Source: Tubiluchus corallicola (lineage: Eukaryota; Priapulida; Priapulimorpha; Priapulimorphida; Tubiluchidae). Taken from it: 64,000 nt of DNA. The number at the start of each line of letters is the position of its first letter. Within the stretch, counting starts at the first letter, position 1. The stretch spans positions 124,001 through 188,000 of the forward strand of contig JAQGDQ010000168.1 of assembly GCA_030141605.1 (NCBI GenBank), in the 5' to 3' direction. The translations under genes and the position numbers were made by a program. The notes beneath the pieces are model-generated. The model saw only the letters and a program-made list of their open reading frames with translations. It had not been told where the DNA came from and made no database searches. Below are positions 29,111 to 40,201 of this stretch, piece after piece.

Positions 29111-30078
29111 CCGTAAAACGGGGTGAGTTCGCCACCCGAGGGTGAGTTCGCCACCCCTTACGTAATGGCCATTGTAGGTTTGCTGTAACTATTGTTCAGT
29201 GTTTAATGAACAGATATCATGATCACCGTCATTATAAACAGTTTGCGACAGTTATCTTCTTTTAATTCGCACTAGAAGTATTCCATTCTGCACTACATAT
29301 TATTTGTCTACTATTTCTTACTACTTAACATGCCACGCATCTGCACCCCTGTACCGGGTCATAGATACCAAAATTATACCCCTGAAACTCTGGAAGCTGC
29401 CCTACATGCCGTCAAGAATACCAACAGGACAATCAGCGCAGCGGCGAGGCAATTCGGAGTTCCAAGAAAGACCCTTTCTGACAAACTCTCAGGAAGTCAT
29501 CCGCAGAAGACTGGAGGTCAGCCAGTGTTCTCCGCCGCCGAGGAGCACGAAATCGCCAACACTCCAAGTGGCCGCTGAGGGGGGTTCCCAATGACTGCCA
29601 TCGATCTCCGACTACTGATTAAGAGTGTTATTGACGCGAAGGGAATCCAGGAAAGACGATTCAAGGCAAACACCCCTAGAATAGACTTTGTCAAATCATT
29701 CGCCCGAAGGAACAATCTGGTTTTCAGAGTGGCTGGCAACATCAAGGGCGCCCGCGATAAGATCAGTGCACAAGACGTTCAAGCCTTCCTTACCAACGTA
29801 GAAGTTTCTATTTGAAAACTAAAACTAGACATTTTTCATAATTTTTCATAGGGTGGCGAACTCACCCCCAACCAGTCAATCTCAACCAGTTAACTTCAGC
29901 TGCCTAGAATGGCATTAAACAGTGTTAAATTGTTAGTGGCGAATTCACCCCACGATAGTGTTTCATTCGAAAGGCAATATAAAGCTTGAACTAAGAAAAT
30001 CGGTTGGGTAATTCTCTTGCTATGGCAGGAAACGTAAAAAATACCCCTAAAAAGTGGCGAACTCACCCCGTTTTACGG
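29111..30078 (+). mobile_element. pogo/Tigger-like non-autonomous DNA transposon, complete copy 2
   Basis: The terminal inverted repeats are perfect over 25 bp: 29111-29135 starts CCGTAAAACGGGGTGAG and 30054-30078 is its reverse complement. TA flanks both sides (29109-29110 and 30079-30080), the target preference of the Tc1/mariner-pogo superfamily. Five occurrences of the GGGTGAGTTCGCCAC motif (about 29120, 29140, 29852, 29936, 30054) lie at or near the ends. Total length is 968 bp, with only a broken transposase N-terminus inside. Confidence 0.92.
29330..29815 (+). pseudogene. Truncated pogo/Tigger-type transposase N-terminus, copy 2
   Basis: Same layout as the fragment at 14-500: a psq-type helix-turn-helix from ATG 29330, a frame break after HEIANT, then CENP-B-like sequence to 29815. 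This copy has one further single-base loss in the run of G at about 29579, which moves the second half into yet another frame. No DDE domain. Confidence 0.75.
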
Positions 30079-30080
30079 TA

Positions 30081-31116
30081 TATTACGGACAGCATATTAC
30101 GCCCGGCAATACACAGCTGCAGCTTATTTCCCGAAAAAATGTGACTCGTTGATTCTGGCCGCAGTTGTGTGGAAAATTACACACGCTGATGGACAGTCAG
30201 CAAAGATGGAGAGAGCACGATCGACGTTCTGCTTGAAATTAATTATTACTGAGCTAGACTCAAGTAAAAAAACAACAGAAAGCAGAAGAAACCTTCAAGC
30301 CCAATTTGGATTTTTTTCAGAGATGCGTAAATAGGGTTGTTTCAAATATAGGCTAAGTTCTGTTTCTTATATCTACTGAAAGAATAACTAATACAGTTTT
30401 CCAGACTGAGGTATATGTAATAGTGCAAGACACATCCAGCCTCCATGCATCGAAATAGCGGAAAACATTTTGTGAAATGTATAAAATGAAAAAGTTTTTA
30501 AATTGAGAACATACATTTGCATATATGAGGGTGCGAGGTTAGTTTCGACAGACAAAATTTGTATAATGATTATTATGTTTTGCTGAAATCAATAACTAAT
30601 ATTTTTGCAATTTTCCGGAGATGTGAAAGAGTATGAGAACTGTCCTCGAAACTTTGGCCTCTCTGCCGAGGTGAATAGAAATCAAAACTATTCCCTTATG
30701 TAATGAAAAACAATTGAAATACAACTAATTTGTCACTTTATGTACTGGCGAGAACAAGAATAAATTTTGCACAGTGTTTTCGGCACAATGTCGAGAAAAA
30801 GACTAAAATCTGCTATCATGTCGAAAAGTTGAATTTAGTTTTTGGCTCGTTTGTTTGCTTTCTACTCAGATAAGAAGGGAGAGGCGTTATATCAAACCAA
30901 ATGTACATAAATGTAGTCCTCGAAAAGGTTTATTATTAATATCTGTTGTCCAATTTGGTGATTCCTGCATATAGTGAATGAAACGAATATACAATAAATT
31001 AAAACATCATGATCCTACAGTTGTTTACATGAGGCAGATACTCTCTTTGCTACTCGAAAACGTATTTCCGACATGTACCTTGTTTTGAAATTGTGCCTTG
31101 AAATACTGCTTTCGTG
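30081..31116. other. Intergenic region downstream of the GPCR gene
   Basis: Unrecognised, with only short open frames (for example 30149-30334). No repeat structure is noted. No clear polyadenylation signal was chosen for the minus-strand GPCR. Confidence 0.35.
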
Positions 31117-34100
31117 CTACATCCTTGTCATAATAAGATTACTCCTTGATGAAGCAAACTTGTGCTTTGCGATCGGCATGTTGCTTGTAGTGCTCGTAGA
31201 GCCAGTTGCATCAGAACTGCCTCTAATCAGTCTCATCCTGCAAAATCCTGAACAGCAGACCTCCGTTATACCGCGCCGAAAATCGCGGCTAGCCATACTG
31301 TACGCGTAAAAATTCGCGGCATAATTTGTAAGTTCGATAAGATTTGCCGTGTGCACGAAAGCATACAGAGAGAAATTAGTCGCATACTCTTCAAAGTAAA
31401 CCCTGATTAGTACGGTGATAATTGCTGCGGGCACGTTACAGACGATAAACACGATTGAGATTGACATTAGCAAGAGCAACAACTTAAAACTTTCTTCGTT
31501 TTCTTCACTTGTTTTCCCACTCCCACAGTTGTGGAAGTTAACTAGTTTCCGCCTTCTTACCAAAGCCTTTCTGTGCTTACGAAGTATCAAAACATTGAGC
31601 GTTAAAATGACGATAATAGGTAGGAATCTTGATACAATTTCTTTGCTTATTGGCCATATCGTTTTGTAGAATGGCAAATCGTGAATACGGGCCTTCCACT
31701 TCCAACCGTATAGAAACCTGAAAGATATAATTCTTTATGATTTTATGTACTTTCGTGAAATTTCAATATGGTTTATAATTGTGATTTGTGATAATTCAAC
31801 TGTATAATGTAAAATCTAGAGCATTATTCGCGTCTTTTTTTGCACATTTCGTATCCGTGTGTTATTTGCGCAGTATGTAAGATCAAATTTAAATGACATG
31901 TTGAGGTCTCTGCAATACACGTTAGAATAACTTCCCCACTGGACCCATACCACGTGCCTCCTATGTGACTATGCTCTGCTGACTATGACAATGGTCTTTT
32001 ATGACTGTGATGCATCATCCATTGATTTCTTCAGTTTTCATAACTATTAATCATCATCACCATCCTCCTCTTCATCGTCATTCATCTTCGTCTGCATCAT
32101 CATCATCATAATCGTTGTAATAGGCATCGTCATCGTCATGCTCAAAACTAATCTTTATTCAATGACAATCCAATGTAACGATGACATTGCTACCATTGTC
32201 ATTAGCTAGCACCATTACTAACATCAACCTTATTGTCGTACGCCTATTATAGTCATTATAATTATGAACTAGCTAGAGCATTATACAAAGTACCAACAGC
32301 AGGAGAAGTATTTAATAAATATAGGCCTATAAAATTCAGCACCACAGGGCTTCAGCAAAATTAGTTTAGCAATCATGCTTCCCAGCAGCTTCCTGATTAC
32401 TATTTAGGGAGCAACAATTATTATGTGTCTATTATAACTGATATAGTGTTTGCTAATTTACTGAAGGGAAATAAAGTGTCAGCTGCACGGCTGTAAATTG
32501 ATGATAAATTGTCATTTTGGCCAATTCTGGGCTTACCTGAACGGTAGAAAAGAAATAGCTTATCAAAACAAAATTAATGTGACACACGCAATATATCTAA
32601 TAATATCTGTCTCTAGCGATGCGAGCAATCTAATATGCATTATAGTGTAAAATGCCATATATGCATTATAGTATAGTAGATAACGAGGCTGAATAATAAA
32701 TATGCAAGTTACAGATCGGCCAGCGGCACTAAGCCACGCCTCCCTGTTTATCCTCACAAACCCTTGTTGGCTGACGACTGCTGTCACATAGGCCTACTAT
32801 AGGTAAACCATAATGGAAACGAGAGGACGTTTTCTAACGATTTGTCACTTAATCCAGAAATTTACCCCTGTTATACTTAACTGGTTACAAGAAATAAGAG
32901 TTATCCCAGGAAGTTTACCACTGTTATACTTACCTGGTTACAAGAAATAAGTGTATTTACTAATTTCGTTCAAGAACATGTGCGTGATTTCAAGGTTTTA
33001 TATGAAAGATGAAAGGTTGTTACCTGAGGACCAGAATGCTAGTCCTCACTAAAAAGTTTGCTGCCGCACGAACTTGTTGTAAAAATAAAATTATAGATAT
33101 TTTTACTTACATTTGAAACAAAATTGTTTTCCAGTGTTGTTGGTATCAAAGTGCAGTATGAAAATTAAAACTTTATTATGCAAATTGGATCCTTCAAGGA
33201 AATTTTGCTTCATGGTAAAACAAATCTGAACATTAGCTACTGAGAAGGTTGTTTTAGATTTATTTATATTTATATTTATTTATAGGTACAAAATACATGT
33301 AAAACGGCTTAGGCATGACCAATTTAAAAGACTTCTGTAAGCAGTAACATTCGATTTTATACAACCTAAGCTGCACATGCAATTAAACATTGTGAATATA
33401 ATTTTTAAAAACGCCTACTAACTATCAACTTACTTTAATACTATTTTGTTCTGTACAGCAGTATCTGACAACCTCATGCTGTGCATGTATAGCGCTGAAG
33501 TTAGTATGCTATTATATTCCTATGTTATATTACAACGTGAAGTTTCAAATTTGAAAAAAATCGAATTCTATTACTACTACTACCTTGGAAAGACAGCATG
33601 GTTTTATTAATTTTGGAGGATTTAGTTTTTGTTGAGGTCTTCCGCTTGTTTGATCCATAGGCAATATTTGTTCGTCCTTTTTATCTACGTAAAACTAATC
33701 TAATGATTCGTAGTATGTTTGATATTTTAAGCATATTCTGCACACGCATTTACCAGTGCTGTTTGTGAGTAAACTTTTGGAGTAGCTAGCCAGTTAAAGC
33801 GCCTGATTGTGAGGCGAAAACCGCTGTTGATCGACGGTTCGCGACTTTCTGTTCTGCTGACCAGAGACAAATTATTGCGAATCTCGATACTCAATAGATT
33901 CGTTCCAAAATTGTCTTCTCAGTGATGTGTAACTGTGTTATTGATGGTTTTTGGAAATGCGTATTAAAAGTGTCTTCAATTTTCAAATTATTCTTTTGCA
34001 CACTATTAAAGTAGATCAAGCATGCTACCTACTTTTTATGGGTATAGCGTCTCACAAACAGCAACAGCGAATAAGCAAAAAATTAGCAACAAATCTCAGG

Positions 34101-34759
34101 AGCACTCACAAATTCCAATAATTGTAGAAGCAGGTAAAATTATTTAATGCAACGTAAAAATAACTACTGTGCTACTAAATGGCTTGTACTCACTTGTTTG
34201 GCCCAATTTGGCTATGAATTCGAACTCGCGTTTCGTACGTGTGAGGTATATTCAAGAAGAAGGAAGAAAGAGTGGCACAGACGGCGGCTATTCTCATAAA
34301 TTTTTTCGTATGAACAAAACCAAATTTTAGCGAATGGCAAACGGCTAAGTACCGATCTATAGTCAGCAAGGTGACGACGATATTACTAGCACATGACATA
34401 GATTTTGTTAAGAAAAAGCTCAAATGCGTGTAATACCACATTGACGAATAGGTGCGAGTCAGAAACCGCCCACGAATCAGAATGTAACCTACGTAAAACG
34501 CTATTACGAAGAAATCTAGACACGCCAACCACCTGATGTACTCGTAAGATGGCTTTCGCAGCCGCTTTGTCGCAAAAAGCACACGAATGTTGAAAGAGTT
34601 TCCAACGAACCCAAGCAGCAGTACGATGGGAAAGCCTATTTTATACACTGCCAGAGTAATTAGGGCTTTCTGCTCTTTTGTGAATATGTGTGGCGTAGAT
34701 TCGTCGGAAGAAATGTTATAAGAATAATCACAATCCGCTGTAATAGAACAGTTTGCCAT
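31117..34759 (-). CDS. Class A peptide-type GPCR (FMRFamide-receptor-like), 2 exons, 388 aa
   Basis: Seven-helix plasma-membrane receptor. Minus-strand exons 34759-34194 and 31717-31117 join in phase (split Lys codon) across a 2476-bp GT-AG intron. The N-terminus has N-glycosylation sequons NCS (3) and NIS (15). TM1 carries GN (53-54), TM2 LACLD (Asp82), TM3 ends IDRY (134-137) followed by LAVCHS, TM6 contains the C-N-V-P step (FIVCNVPAAI), and TM7 shows NFYAY in place of NPxxY, a change common in FMRFamide-type receptors. The third loop is basic (LRKHRKALVRRRK), and a Cys-containing tail follows TM7. Position 3.25, normally Cys, is Thr111, and the short second extracellular loop has no Cys, so the usual TM3-loop disulfide is missing. 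Peptide-receptor affinity is an inference. The ligand is unknown. Confidence 0.88.
31718..34193 (-). other. GPCR intron, with TCA/CAT-rich tract
   Basis: The single intron of the receptor. An imperfect TCA/TCG trinucleotide tract spans about 32048-32140. A short duplicated stretch (TTATACTTA-x-CTGGTTACAAG near 32870 and 32930) is also present. No coding exon was found inside. Confidence 0.6.
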
Positions 34760-36180
34760 ACTGCTGGTTTAGTTTGGCTGCATGAAATGCTAAGTGCTCA
34801 TGGTATTTTCCTTTCAAGTATGTGTCCAAGTGTCATGGCATTAACAGAGCACATTGTAGTATAAAGCTACTTTGATTATGTTCTGCTCTAAAGAGAATTT
34901 CAAAAGGTATGTAAAATCCTCAGTTTCGAATGTTCCCATGTATTATTTAATGATTGCAACTTTGAAAATCTTATTAAGGCAAACTGGAAAACATAATTAA
35001 GTTCTAAACAACTAGAACAACTGGTGAGCAAAAGCCCGTTGTAGTAATGCGTGTAATAATAAAAATGTAGTACTTTTGTCTCTGCGTGTCTATAATGTTA
35101 CGATTTTTATGTTTTTGCCACGCCGCGGTTAAACTTTTGGACACTTTGCAAAAGTTTTTGCATGAAAGTTAAAAATCAAGCATCTGAAAAATAATTAAGT
35201 CTTTCCTAAAAGGACGTTTTAACAGTTTAGTTGCAAGTGATATTAAAACGCATTTAGAAATTTTCAAAGATTTTATAAAATAACGCTAGAAATCGCTTTA
35301 AAAACATCAAAAGTGATTTCCACAAGTCATAACGAATTTCACAATAGAGAAATCTCAAACCGTTTTTAAATGGCTTTTATGACTTATTAAAGTATTAGTA
35401 TCAATTTTTAACGCGATTCTTTTTGCAAACAATTGAACTTTGCTAGATTCTCGTATTGCACATATCCACTACTCTGTAGGCAAGACGTTCTTACTCTTTG
35501 TGCCTTTTAACGCACCTATCTCTAGCAATTTACGCAGGTGACACCTGATATTAGTTTATTCACTTAGCCAAACATATAGGCATTCCTATAATGAATCCTG
35601 CCTAATTTCTATTGATTAATGTACAACATTTTACGCATATGTAATGCGCAGTATGTACACTTGCAAGAGTTGTTCAATAACGCTTTTTTGTGGCTGGCAT
35701 TATTAGTATATCGCAACCTGTTTGTATAGTTATGACGAGTGTCAATAGACTGTATTATTTGTCTTGCATGAATCGCAATTATGTTGTTTTCGACTGCAAC
35801 TGTTTACCGATACTAGTAGCTATGGAAGTGAATACCATTACTCACTGATAATAATAAATGCTTGTTCACAAAGACTTAAAACAGCGATGAAAAACAAGGT
35901 CTAAATAACAATTTTGAAAAAAAATGAGTTATGGATTTTATGGGCATCTACCATGTCTATACTGTTGGAAAAGTAGCAAGTTTTGTTTTTGGAAAAGCAA
36001 AAAAGGCACCACTTACACTTAAAAATCTATAATAATGTTTAACACACAAACAAGGTGGTGCATTGACTGTTCAAGTTAAGCTTTCTTAAAACAGCACTTA
36101 CATAGAATGCTGTTATTCTCAGTTTACGAAGCATTTTCACGATTGTGCATATCTTATCCATGCTGCAAGTTGTTGGAACT
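34760..36180. other. Upstream flank of the GPCR gene, nothing recognised
   Basis: AT-rich sequence without open frames of note. It should contain the receptor promoter. No element is visible. Confidence 0.35.
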
Positions 36181-36402
36181 GATAATGTAATAAACGCCCG
36201 ACTTTATAATACCAAAAAAATCAACGCATAATGCAATAAGGAACTGACAATGTAATAAAATTAACTGATAATGTAATAAAAAAATTAACGCATAATGTAA
36301 GACCCGCAAAATGCATAATGTAATAGCCTGAAGTTTAGCGCATATTGTAATATCAGAGAAACGCACAATGCAATAACAAAAATTCTTACTCCTAATGTAA
36401 TA
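36181..36402. repeat. Array of nine short direct repeats (CGCATAATGTAATA-like)
   Basis: Units resembling CGCATAATGTAATA begin near 36181, 36225, 36245, 36265, 36289, 36312, 36339, 36362 and 36389. Most are 20-27 bp apart, with unlike sequence between them. The core ATAATGTAATA is kept with one or two changes per unit. The minus-strand open frames here are by-products of the repeat. Confidence 0.7.
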
Positions 36403-36439
36403 GCTAAAATAACACCAACTAGAATATATAAACTATGTA

Positions 36440-37364
36440 CTTTTAACTTGCTTACTTTGTATAAGGCATTTGTTAGACCCATTATAGAATATGGTGTTGT
36501 AATTTGGTCAAATTGCTCGACGGCAAACTTCATTAGAATTGAAAGAGTGCAATATCGAACTATGTTGCTAATGTCTGGGGCGATGAAGGGTCAAGCTAAC
36601 ATAATCTTAACTCAGTGCTCGGTTTGCCACCATTCAAAATGAGGAGTGAACTTCAAATCGTTCGAATAATCCAAAAAATATATTATAATCAAGCCCCTCA
36701 ATACTAGATTGAAATAGTAAATGAGTTTCGTCCCCACAACCACTATGCTCTCTACGTGACCCATTTTAAGGCCTACGTGCCAGTTGTATAATAGTTTTTT
36801 CCAGAAAGGTGTCCGCCTATGGAATACTAACCAATTAAAAACAGACAGGCTTTCCTTTCTCCACGTGCCTTTAAAAGTAGATTGTTGAATCTATGGGGAG
36901 TTCGTACTAAATCAGTATGCCCCTATTATAATGGTGATCGAAGTAATGAGATCTCAATAAATAGATTCATTGCCAATTTTTCGCAATTGAAATGAGATTT
37001 GTTTTCCAGGAATATTGTCAATGACCTTTCATGTAGCTGCAACAATTCGACTGAAAGCCCCCGCCATTATTTTTTCGAGTGCGCACACTATGACATAAAC
37101 AGAACATCATTATTCGATCAGCTCTGTTACCATCGGCACATAACTCAAGAATTACAAGCCAACCCTAGACCTGCTATTATATACAACGACATTTTTCCTA
37201 AACTCAGATTAGGTCATCCTTCCAGTGGCATTCTCTTCAAATTGTTGCAGAACTACCTAAAGGCCACTAAACTTTTGTTAACTGATTGTACGTATAATTG
37301 TATTTTAAGTTATTATGTAGACTTGCTTTCAATCAAGTACTCATTAATAAACAACTTATGCTAG
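36440..37364 (+). pseudogene. LINE ORF2 C-terminal remnant
   Basis: Near 36448-36560 the frame reads TLYKAFVRPIIEYGVVIWS, the typical block after LINE RT thumb domains. After frame breaks, 36999-37364 is open and contains CSCNNSTESPRHYFFECAHY, a C-x-C...H-x4-C knuckle. Upstream RT motifs are not present. Similar knuckles occur at 6009, so related LINEs are scattered in the window. Confidence 0.75.
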
Positions 37365-37628
37365 AATCAACTATATGTTCTGCTGTAATAACCGTAATAC
37401 TACACTAACTGTATTAATTTCACATGTGTTGGATTTCTGAATTAAGTCTCAACATTGTACATTACAATGTACAACTTATAATTTGTATGGGCTTATAGGC
37501 TTATGTACATCGAGAATCATTTCTGTTATCGTATCTATTTATGGGTTTTGTAAATTTTAATTAAGTATTAACTAATGAACTAGTCGTATTTTTGGATCAA
37601 CTATTTTGAGTTATTACATACTCGAACT

Positions 37629-37819
37629 AACTAATTGTATATTTCATCTGTACATAGTGGAAATAGTATGATCAGCAATAGTTACTGTGTTGTAAATTCA
37701 CTCAAAATAAATAGTTTATGATGACAGTAGTTTATTTATTTTGAGTGGATTTACAACACAGTAACTATTACTAATCATACTATTTCCTCTATGTGCAGTG
37801 ATGAAATATACAATTAGTT
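37629..37819. repeat. Large near-perfect palindrome, arms about 85 bp, loop about 19 bp
   Basis: The left arm 37629-37713 (starting AACTAATTGTATATTTCAT and ending CTCAAAATAAATA) and the right arm 37733-37819 are reverse complements with a few mismatches. It sits about 265 bp past the LINE C-terminus, possibly in its 3' tail or as a foldback insertion. Confidence 0.88.
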
Positions 37820-38358
37820 GTATATATATATAAAACATGTACATATGTATATATAATGTAATAGCTAGCAAAATTAATGTTACTTTGTACAATAGTCTTA
37901 TATAAGAAAATAATTTTGATTTTGTTTTGAAATATGAAAGTATTGCGAATTAGCTACTGGACTCACTGGCATCACAACCATCAAGCAGTAAAATGAATGG
38001 CACAAGAAAAAAATGGCACAAATGGAAAAGAAGCAAAAATGGCACATGTGTAAAACTAAAATTCACTCAGTAGGAAGCAGATCTCCGCCGAAGCCGAATA
38101 ATCATAGACAGATTTTTTTGATCGGAAAAACAAACAAAGATCATCCAAGCAATTCAAGACAATTTTTGCATTTGCGACTTTTGCGCATTCGAGTGAGATC
38201 AGGGTGCAACTTGAAATGTAGCGTTTCGTTGGGAATGTTCAAAATTTTATTTAATGTAGTGTTGGGCGCTTTCACAAATCTCTTTAGTGCAAGCAGCTGA
38301 TATTTATTGTTAAAACACCACAACTTTTTAAAAACTTCTAATTTACAAAGTTAAAAAT

Positions 38359-39494
38359 CATGTCAAATGTTTCGACAGACCTACTGCTGTCATCGTCAGT
38401 TGTAAATTCTTACAAACATGCAACCAGTTTATATATGCAGAGCCTACAATTTTTTTAGTGCATAAAACATTACGCACTAATTGTGTTTAGCAGAAGCCAA
38501 ATAGGTAATGAATAAGCAGACCAGTAGAAAAGAAATTGATATAGTAAATTATACACTATGTACATACAAAAAGCCAAATAGGTAATAGGCTTACCACTAG
38601 AACACGTTTGCTGGTCTGATGCTGATTTTGAATCTTTCACTTGCAAACAGTTCAAAATTAATGTAATCTTATTCAAACTCTACTAAACAGAGAATTTTGT
38701 ATTTCATCAACCTATCACAAATTTCATGAAGAAGTCAATACTATAAAAAAAATTTAATTTCTAACGTGAATAATTGATTTACCATCAAAAATATCTTGAT
38801 AAAGTCTTTTCCAAAAAAAATCGTCATACAGTCGGTTTCCAAAAAATAGTGTATCTACGCGTACAGTTTATTGGGTCTCAGTCTTTGCAAATTCAACTAC
38901 GCATTGTGTTCAAATCTGGCAATAATTTAGGCTCTTTCTTTCCATTTAAAGACAAAATACCCACATTACTATAGTTTGATATTATTTATAGATTTCAGTG
39001 CAGCAGCTGCAATGCTGTTTACCATGGCAAAACATCCGGACACTTTAAAATAAGAATATGTGAACTTTCGGGCATTTCGTCTAGAACTGGCAAGAAATTA
39101 AAAAAAATTCTCCTCATTTCAGCATTAATGACCATGTTTGTGCCTCTGGCCACAAAGCCGATTTTAATGATTTCAGCATTGTGACCAGAGCTACAAATAA
39201 CTGGGGCTTATTAATAAAAGGAAGTTATCTATCTATCCATCCCAATAAGCCTTCTCCTAATGCGCAAAGTAGTTCAATTCCGTTAACTTTATTTTCACAC
39301 ACTTAGCTATCAGTTTCTGTATCCACTGCTTTTCCACATGTCTGCGTATGCATTACTTATTTGACTTCCTTCTTACATGTAATTAGTACGTAATTTTCTC
39401 TACCGTAGGCTCTGCCTATATATAAACTGATTGTTTGTTTGCATGTTGTACCACTAATGGTGACAGCAGACTGCTGTCGGAACGTCTGGACATG
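38359..39494. mobile_element. Inverted-arm element with hammerhead-ribozyme-like cores
   Basis: The left arm (38359-38447) and right arm (39405-39494) are inverted copies sharing GTAGGCTCTGC, TATATAAACTG and a core of the form CTGACGATGACAGCAG...CTGTCGAAAC (left, read on the minus strand) or CTAATGGTGACAGCAGACTG...GTCGGAAC (right, plus strand). Such CTGATGA-stem-GAAAC cores are known from hammerhead motifs in Penelope-like elements and retrozymes. That identification is inference. No protein domain was found between the arms. Short direct repeats of AAGCCAAATAGGTAAT occur near 38495 and 38571. Confidence 0.45.
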
Positions 39495-40201
39495 TTTGTA
39501 AACAGCATTAAAATAAAGTTTTTTTTAAATGAAAGCTGTTTTAATAAATGCTTTGAAGTGCCTGTATAAATTGACTTAATTTTTTATTAATTTTATTATT
39601 ATACATTATGTGAAACGTGTCATAAATATTTACATTTGTTTTTTAATAATATATGAAATGTATGCCACCGTAATCCAATTACCTTCAATTCAAGATTTAT
39701 TGTTATTATTTCAAGCACTCTTTGGAATCAGATAGTAACTGAGGGAATGTGATTTATTGAACATAATGTGTTTGTGAAAACAGATTCTTGTCACGATGCT
39801 CAAAGTGAGAATATAAAACGGCTTGTTCGACATTTTAATGAGAACCTTAATGAGCGGTCACTTCTATAAAAGTTTGTTGCTTATGAGCTCAGCTGCAGAA
39901 TAAGTAAATTCAGTAGAGCAAAGTAGTTGTTTCCAACGATCGTAACACTAGCTTCTTTCCATAATTTTCGTCCTCACTTTATTCTTTTTTACCCATTTCA
40001 GTTTTCACGCTTATTTCAGTTTTCTGCATGTTTAATTTTTGTTTAATTTTATTTTTATCTGCTAGTAATTTGCATTAGGGCGAGTTTCTTTACCGTTTTT
40101 GTATAGTGTTCTTAGCTTTAGCCACGGGATCTAAGCGGATTCTGTGCGTTGGTGATGCGCCGAGGCGGATAGAACTCGGCTTGCAAGTAGTAGTAGATAA
40201 T
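39495..40201. other. Upstream region of the hydantoinase-DUF917 gene
   Basis: No coding exon recognised. The frame of exon 1 is open back to an ATG at 40106, but that extension (32 residues) does not look like the family. The promoter and 5' UTR are expected here. Confidence 0.4.

Noticed and set aside
36181-36402. CRISPR array
   Set aside because: Repeats are short, variable and AT-rich with uneven spacers, no cas genes are present, and the DNA is from an animal.
40106-40201. Upstream in-frame ATG at 40106 as start of the hydantoinase-DUF917 protein
   Set aside because: The extra 32 residues do not resemble the family. The ATG at 40202 lies a few residues before the VGVDVGGT motif, as in relatives.
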